Under the pieces are notes generated by a model, which was not told where the DNA came from, did not search any database, and saw only the letters and a list, made by a program, of their open reading frames with translations. The position numbers were made by a program, and so were the translations under genes. Below are positions 36,282 through 64,000 of a DNA stretch of 64,000 bases, piece by piece. Each line of letters opens with the position of its first letter. Positions within the stretch are counted from its first letter, which is position 1. Origin of the DNA: Crambe crambe (lineage: Eukaryota; Porifera; Demospongiae; Poecilosclerida; Crambeidae); assembly GCA_963924555.1 (NCBI GenBank), contig OZ004590.1, positions 3,938,501 to 4,002,500 on the forward strand. Direction: 5' to 3'.

Positions 36282-36916
36282 GTCTCGCAAGCCACACCCC
36301 CACCAACGCAAGGAAGGAGAGGGTCTGGTGATGCTGGTTGAACTTTTCTGGCAAACCGGATACAGTATTCAAATTCTATTTCCTGTGTTTTCATGTGACT
36401 TGATGACGTACATAAAGTGTAATTTGCAAATTCGATGGTGACGTACGCGCACATGCGCAGTGCATTTCATCCATAATCTATGGCTAGATGTACTGGTACC
36501 GTAGCTAGTTCGTGCTAGACAGTTCATGCAATTGTAGCTAGTGTATGGAGAGATGCTTTATTGAGGTTATTCAGTCCAAAAGGAGGAGGATTCGCAGTGA
36601 TGCCAGTTCCCACGTTATTCAAGGAGTGGGTAGAGACGTTACTTTCTCCTGACTCGTATACAAATCATATCCAAGCTGATTCACAGCTTTCTAATCTTAA
36701 CTGCACTCTCTCAGTACTGTCAGCCATTACTCACGAAATGGCGCCTAGTGCATTACGTCATATCATGTGAGCTGTGCATACGTCATATCATGTGACAAGA
36801 TACAGCTGATTGGTCTATGCAAAATCCAAAACTAATTAATAGTTTGCCAGAAAAGTTCAACTAGCGTCACCAGACCCTCTCCTTCCTTGCGTTGGTGGGG
36901 GTGTGGCTTGCAAGAC
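36282..36916. mobile_element. Non-autonomous DNA transposon with 75-bp TIRs
   Basis: Terminal inverted repeats at 36282-36357 and 36842-36916 start GTCTCGCAAGCCACACCC and differ at only a few bases. A 10-bp direct repeat, TAGTGCATTA, flanks it on both sides (36272-36281, 36917-36926), as expected of a target-site duplication. Internal sequence has no transposase. A 35-bp relative at 37137-37171 is flanked by TATA. Confidence 0.85.
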
Positions 36917-36926
36917 TAGTGCATTA

Positions 36927-38399
36927 TCTCTGTTAGACTGAAGACCTGAGGATAGCTGACTAAATAGTAGCTAGTAGTATACTGACCAACTACTATATTA
37001 TTGTACAACAGGGCAGCTGACCCGTTGCATAACAGGGCATCTCAAACCTGTTACCCAACAGGGCAGATGTGATTGAGGTGACAGGCAGTTAACTAAATAA
37101 CAGGACAGCCGACCCATATAGGCCAGGGTAGCTATAGTCTCGCGAGCCAGACCTATTCTGGCTCGCCAGACTATAAGGTAGAGCGACCCATTGTGCAACA
37201 GGGCAACTGACCCGTTGTGCAACAGGCCAGCTGGCCCGTTGTGCTACATGCATGCAGTTGCTCTGTTGCACAGATAGTTCAGCAACAGGGCATCCAGTTA
37301 CGTGGCATAACGGTGTAACTGGTGTCCCGTTACGTATATAACTGGACAAATTCACATCGGGGCAGAACAATATATACTTCACTTGTTCCTAGGTTAACCC
37401 ACAGCAGTGGTTAGTTCTTGTTATAAGCTAGATATTGCTGTCAGGCTATGCAAGTGTAATGTGGCCGACTTGCGGAATATCTCGCAATCAAAGTAGGAGG
37501 TTTACAGCAGCAAATATTATCTTATAACTCACAATTTTAGCACACTTAACAACTGACAAGACTACCACTTATATACTAGACAGAAAGATGATGACCTAAT
37601 GTATGACGTGTGTATGCAGTGATCCATTGATGTGGACCCTATATAGTACAATCGAGGGGTACAACTTAGGTTAGTCATAGGCTAATCCCACCATGAGTCC
37701 ATGAGAGAATCCCAGGCTGATCCTTCCCCATGCATAGGCAGTGGAACAGGTCAGGCCCAGGCTCGACTAGCTAATAATTATGTTGGGAAATACATGTACA
37801 AGTAATTTATTATGTTAATTTCAGTGGCTATCAATGAAAGAGCTTCAGTGATCTGGAGAATTGATCTGCTTCCAACACCTCTGCCATGTCTTTGACTTTG
37901 CAAAAAAAAATTTGCATTAATTTCTAGCTAGCCATACCATACCGAGTGCTTCAACCTTCCAATCCTGTCCTTCATTTCAAACGCCATTGCGTCTAGCCCT
38001 TATCTTCTCCAACGGAACCAGAATGATTTCAAGCGGAAGTTTTTGTTTTTTTTGAAGCCCTCTAAGCTTAATGCAAAATAGTCTACTGGATGATTGGAAA
38101 TATTTATCAAACTTACTATGCCATAAATAGTAAGCTTAGTTTTACTAACTTATTCCCAGCTACAAACATCCGAGACTCAACCACAATGATTGAATCTGAT
38201 ACACAGGTAAGCTAGACTAGTATTCCAATCACTAACATTTAAAATACCATGATAGCATCATATTGAACACTTTGTAGACTTCTATAAACACTTTATTTGA
38301 TAAAACAACACAAAAATAATGGAACAAATTAAGAACACTAGCTTTTGCTACAGTCATAGGTCTGTGACAGCAAAGTGGTAGCTACATTAGAATACTTTC
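36927..38399. other. Intergenic region with degenerate repeats
   Basis: 37005-37260 holds several copies of a unit near 'caacagggcagctgacccgt'. 37737-37885 is the dispersed element also seen near 7495. No gene seen. Confidence 0.55.
37137..37171. mobile_element. Miniature palindrome with GTCTCGC ends
   Basis: GTCTCGCGAGCCAGACC, a 5-nt centre and the near-complement ending GCTCGCCAGAC, with TATA on each side. Its ends resemble the TIR element at 36282. Confidence 0.65.
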
Positions 38400-40436
38400 T
38401 CATAGTTGTCCTTGGAGAATAAGAGCCTCTCCCCCAAACAGCATCACGTTCGTTATGTTCACAAATCCAGTGCGATTCAAGAAACTGGAGAGAATAAGTT
38501 GAGAGGAGAGTGGGAATCCAGCTGCACTACTGACATCTACAGAAACTGTCTGTCTGGAGAAGTTGATCATCACCATAAAACGTGGTGTAACAGAGTCACT
38601 CTGACAGTACCGGACGTATGCTAGCACTTGAGTTGTTGCCATCACTGTGAGATATTGAACACTCTTGAATGCTTCGCTATTGGATCTCAAGTGAACCAGT
38701 CTGGCGTACAGGGATAGCATGGATGTGCTGCTTGCATTCTCCACTTTCACATTCACGACAGAGTAATTCTCAGCTAATGGTAGCCACGGTGTTCCAGTGG
38801 TGAATCCAGCATTTGGTTCATTAGTCCACTGCATAGGAGTCCTCTCGAGGTCACGATCACCGTAAAGATCTTGTCTTTGATCAGCTGTAACATTGACATC
38901 AGTCATAAGGATTTCTTCCCCATAATATGTGGTCGGAGTACCAGGTAAAGTGAGAAGAAGAACGTTGAGAGCACGAGCTAAATAGTATCCGGCTTTGGAA
39001 GCTATTCGATGGTTGTCGTGATTCCCAAAAACCCAATTAGGCCAGCCACTTTCTGGCATGTGTGAAAGCCATGAGTTGACTAGCTGATTGACATTTGTGC
39101 CTGTCCAATTCTGGTTAATTTCCAGGAGAAAGAAATTAAATGGAAAATTAAATTCATCATTATTCGTTCCATAGTAAGACATAACCGTGTCTATGGACTC
39201 GTATACTTCACCAACTATAAATCGTTCACGCCCTGTTGTCTGTGTGTATGTATTGATCACGCTCCTCCAGCCCCTGATGACATCATGTATGCCTTGGTAG
39301 TTTCGAGTATAGATGTGGTTCAAGCAGCCGTAGTTATTGCAGTCGGGGCTAGCATTTGAAATAAGTGGTTCATCTCGGAGTTGAGGGTCCTCGAGAAGAT
39401 GAGCTACAGCATCGATTCTAAAACCGTCCACACCAATTTCTAGCCAAAAACTCAACACGTCTTCGAAAGCTTTTCTAACTTCAGGATTGGAGTAATTCAG
39501 GTCAGGTTGAAACTCGGAAAACTGGTGGAGGTAGTACTGATCTGTTTGATTATCATACATCCAAGCTGAGCCGCCAAACACGCTGATCCAGTTATTGGGA
39601 GGCGTTCCGTTTCCCTTTCCATCTGCCCACACGTACCAATCTCTCTTTGAGTTACTTTTGTTCTGTCGACTCTCCACAAACCAAGGATGTTCATCTGAAG
39701 TATGATTTGGAACAAAATCCAAGAGGAGATGCATTCCTCTTGCATGTAACTCTGTCAAAAGTGCCTTCAATTGTGTCAAGCTTCCAAATAAGGGATCAAC
39801 ATCAGTGTAGTTAGAAATATCATATCCATTGTCCCTTTGTGGCGATTTGAATATCGGGTTCAGCCACACGGTTTTGATACCAATATTATACAAGTATCCA
39901 ACACGACGGATGATTCCAGCCAGATCACCACTCCCATCGCCGTCACTGTCCTGGTATGATCGTGGATAGCATTGATAGATCACAGTTGTTTTCCACCAGG
40001 CCTTTTGAGGAATAATGGTAGTTGGGCGTGTAGTTGCATTTGGAAGTGTGGAAGTTGGCGAGGTACCTGTGGTTGGAACTGAAGTGGTTGGAACTGCAGA
40101 AGACCTTGGAGTTGGAGCACTTACTTCTACAACTACAACGACTATAACGATAGCCACGACTAAAAGAAGCACACAGCCTGCTATGACAGAACCTCCCACA
40201 ATGAGCGCTTTTTTCTTTGTTTTATTTATTGGCTTGCGGACAGACACTCTTGGGGTAAAATGGCGCTCCTCATCCATCTTGCTCGGGATGAACACGTTAC
40301 TACCTTCATCATCGCCATCATCACTATCTGGGTCCATGTCACGTTCGCTTATTAAGCCTTCTTTGTCGAAGGCAGAGGCAGGTTTATACCATTTCGACAT
40401 CTTGACTAAAAGTGGGAGGGGCTGTAGGCCAAACAC
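38400..40436 (-). CDS. Membrane-anchored GH13 alpha-glucosidase-like protein
   Basis: A single 678-codon exon. A cytoplasmic N-terminus of about 75 residues (acidic DPDSDDGDDEG) precedes one membrane helix (about 78-104). A Ser/Thr/Pro stalk (105-142) leads to a glycoside hydrolase family 13 catalytic domain from WWKTTVIYQ. It has the calcium loop DSDGDGSGD (163-171), DFVPNH (240-245), the nucleophile D342 in GFRIDAVAH, the acid/base E410 in VGEVYE and the third acid D474 in FGNHDNH. All three catalytic acids are present, so it should hydrolyse alpha-glucosides outside the cell. The fold and type II topology are shared with SLC3A1/SLC3A2 transporter heavy chains, but SLC3A2 lacks the catalytic set, and no Cys lies in the stalk where those proteins bind their light chain. 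An enzyme is therefore more likely. Met13 is an alternative start. It lacks introns and faces the dynein gene. Confidence 0.9.
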   Translation of the reverse strand: MFGLQPLPLLVKMSKWYKPASAFDKEGLISERDMDPDSDDGDDEGSNVFIPSKMDEERHFTPRVSVRKPINKTKKKALIVGGSVIAGCVLLLVVAIVIVVVVVEVSAPTPRSSAVPTTSVPTTGTSPTSTLPNATTRPTTIIPQKAWWKTTVIYQCYPRSYQDSDGDGSGDLAGIIRRVGYLYNIGIKTVWLNPIFKSPQRDNGYDISNYTDVDPLFGSLTQLKALLTELHARGMHLLLDFVPNHTSDEHPWFVESRQNKSNSKRDWYVWADGKGNGTPPNNWISVFGGSAWMYDNQTDQYYLHQFSEFQPDLNYSNPEVRKAFEDVLSFWLEIGVDGFRIDAVAHLLEDPQLRDEPLISNASPDCNNYGCLNHIYTRNYQGIHDVIRGWRSVINTYTQTTGRERFIVGEVYESIDTVMSYYGTNNDEFNFPFNFFLLEINQNWTGTNVNQLVNSWLSHMPESGWPNWVFGNHDNHRIASKAGYYLARALNVLLLTLPGTPTTYYGEEILMTDVNVTADQRQDLYGDRDLERTPMQWTNEPNAGFTTGTPWLPLAENYSVVNVKVENASSTSMLSLYARLVHLRSNSEAFKSVQYLTVMATTQVLAYVRYCQSDSVTPRFMVMINFSRQTVSVDVSSAAGFPLSSQLILSSFLNRTGFVNITNVMLFGGEALILQGQL

Positions 40437-40566
40437 TTTCTAATCAGTGCACACCTATCTAATTGCGCGGGCAGCAGCTGTTGCTAGGAGCCTGAGGCAT
40501 GGCATAATTGCTGTGCAGCTAGCAAGCTGCAACGATACTTACTGGTGAAATCACTCAGAAAGGAAC
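40437..40566. promoter_or_regulatory. Shared promoter region between GH13 and dynein genes
   Basis: Only 130 bp separate the two divergent start codons, so both promoters must lie here or inside the genes. No TATA box is evident. GTTGCT at 40480 resembles a half RFX (X-box) site, which would suit a ciliary gene, but the second half is poor. Confidence 0.5.
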
Positions 40567-62086
<21,520 letters not shown>

Positions 62087-64000
62087 GTACATGTGTAATT
62101 AAAGGGTACATGACATAAACTGCATAACTAGCCAATTCAGTATAGTGTTGTGATCTATAATCCATCACTGTAGGCATTTTAAAATGAATTTTTTTAACAT
62201 TGAAGTATGTGTATGTGCTGGTTCTGATGAGTCCCAGTACAGTGGTTGTAGTATCTCAACAGGGGTTGACCTCTCTAGATTTGGAATGATAGTATTCATG
62301 TTGAGGTTATGCTCTATCCAACAAACCCATTAGATTAATACCAATATGATTTTAGTTGTATAAATAGAGTATCTTGGAGCATATTACTTGGTGGTCCGGA
62401 GGGCAGGTGGCCATCATCAAGTGTCTTAGAGTCTTCTCAATTGCTAAGACACTAAAAAACAAGAAAGCACAAAAAAAATAAAGAAACTTCTTGATTACAT
62501 GCTGTACATCTGTCTTGTGATGAATCTTATGCCAAAAAAAGCAGAAATGTCTAAGAAAAGACCACAAAAAGCATAAAATGCTCCTGCTCGACATTTGACC
62601 ACCTTTTTGATTATACTGGTCATATGTTTTAGCTTTTCTCTAGACTGAAGTACTAAAGAAAGGAGCTACGTAGGGTTGGAACACATAATAGAGAAGAGAT
62701 TATTTAGTTATGCATTGGGTACATGTCTCATATTTTTAGAGAATCTGAAGTTGACTCTTTCTCAAGTCTACTTGCTAAGGGGATTTGACTTAATTAAGGG
62801 GGGACAAATGGCATTTTGGGGGGGAGGGGGGAAAAGGAAAACTGATATGCCTATTTTTATGGAATACCTTGATCAACGGCACAGGTTACTATTGTCCTAC
62901 ATGTATGTGCTGGTTCTGATGATGAGTCAAACTCTGTAGCTACGTAGGTGCCCAGTACAGTGGCTGTATTTCTCAATAGGGGTAGGTAATTACTATTTAA
63001 TATTATTCATTGGGTTGACCTTTAGACTTTAAAAGGGAAGTTAGCATGTTAAGGTTATGCTCTATTGGTGTACTCTAACAAACCCATTAGGTTTATTCCA
63101 TTATGATTTCAGTTGTATAAATAGAGTATCTTGGAGTACAGTGTTTGGTGGTCCGGAGGGCAGGTGGCACCACCAAGAGTCCAGGTGCACCGTAAAGCCA
63201 CCAAATAAAAACAAAGAAAATCAAGAAAGCACAAAAAAATAAAGAAAACTTCTTGATTACATGCTGTACATCTGTCTTGTGAGAATCTTATGCCAAAAAA
63301 AGCAGAAAAATCTTAAAAGTCCAACCAAAAAAAGCATAAAATGCTCCTGCTCGACATTTGACCACCTTTTTGATTATACTGGTCATACGTTTTCTCTAGA
63401 GTTGATGGGGACTGAATTATACTAAAGAAAGGAGCTAGGGTTGTTTGGTACATAATAGAGAAGAGATTATTTAGTTATGCATCTCGTATCTTTAGAGAAT
63501 CTGAAATTGACTCTTTCTCAAGTTCACTTGCTAAGGGCTGCATTTAGGATTTGACTTAATTAAGGGGATACATGGCATTTTCGGAGGGAGGGAGGAATTT
63601 GATATGCCTATTTTTATGGAATACTTTAATCAACAGCACAGCCTTGCATACCTCTGGTTTTAGCTTCTTTTGCAATAATAATTTTTATTATTTTTTTGTT
63701 CAATAGAATTAGTTCTATAAAAATTAGTTGTCGTTGTCATACATGTATGTACTGGTTCTGATGATGAGTCAAACTCTATAGCTAGGTGCCCAGTACAGTG
63801 GCTGTATTTCTCAATAGGGGTAGGGTTGACCTTTAGACTTTAAAAAGGAAGTTAGCATGTTGAGGTCAGTGTACTCCAACAAACCCATTAGGTTTATTCC
63901 AATATGATTTCAGTTGTATAAATAGAGTATCTTGGAGTACAGTGTTTGGTGGTCCGGAGGGCAGGTGGCCATCACCAAGAGTCCAGGTGCACCGTAAAGC
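62087..64000 (+). repeat. Dynein intron with large tandem repeat
   Basis: A unit of about 700-840 bp occurs nearly three times, with matching points at 62207, 62907 and 63744 ('ctggttctgatga') and at 62355, 63113 and 63911 ('gttgtataaatagagtatct'). It includes 'ggtggtccggagggcaggtgg' and an A-rich stretch. The third copy runs off the window. No exon seen. Confidence 0.75.

Overview
The window is nuclear DNA from an animal. Genes are split by GT-AG introns (a few GC-AG), intergenic sequence is AT-rich, and microsatellites and foldback elements are everywhere. The gene content is metazoan: Ig/FN3/EGF adhesion receptors, an axonemal dynein heavy chain, a syntaxin, and a cysteine-rich multipass membrane family that I associate with sponges. 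Short introns, dense MITEs and large receptor families point to a demosponge of the Amphimedon type. That assignment is inference; no ribosomal or mitochondrial marker is present.

Layout: (1) 1-2.0 kb, nested foldback MITEs and a hairpin-ended repeat. (2) 2.25-3.48 kb (+), the 3' end of a receptor with one FN3 domain, a membrane span and a tyrosine-motif tail. (3) 3.8-5.6 kb (-), a broken copy of the multipass membrane gene found again at 27-28.8 kb. (4) 5.98-11.39 kb (+), a complete-looking receptor: signal peptide, Ig, FN3, FN3, one divergent domain, two EGF, C-terminal hydrophobic end. (5) 11.4-15.8 kb, repeats. (6) 15.85-23.84 kb (+), a paralogue whose EGF exon has been amplified to 19 copies in tandem. 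(7) 24.7-25.3 kb (-), remains of a non-LTR retrotransposon. (8) 27.0-28.8 kb (+), the multipass membrane gene, carrying a 19-bp duplication and a stop. (9) 31.24-35.09 kb (-), a gene whose exons join in frame to encode a syntaxin Habc region and SNARE helix fused to a coiled coil and a protein kinase. (10) 35.6-36.3 kb (+), a short unassigned gene fragment ending at a TIR element. (11) 38.4-40.44 kb (-), an intronless membrane-anchored GH13 glucosidase. (12) 40.57 kb to beyond the right edge (+), a dynein heavy chain in 56 exons here, from its start codon to AAA5.

The most unusual object is the syntaxin-kinase fusion. The SNARE helix keeps its zero-layer Gln, the usual membrane anchor is gone, and a kinase with all catalytic residues follows. 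It would put kinase activity directly on membrane-fusion machinery. Second is the 19-exon EGF array. Its exons are all 123 nt and phase 1-1, its introns are 49-55 nt, and many introns are exactly 51 nt and open in frame, so retention would still give a readable protein. The two EGF receptors share a duplicated 3' module. The GH13 and dynein genes are head to head about 130 bp apart.

Exon boundaries were found by eye from splice consensus and phase continuity. Where a chain of exons joins in frame with no internal stop, this is strong but not experimental evidence.
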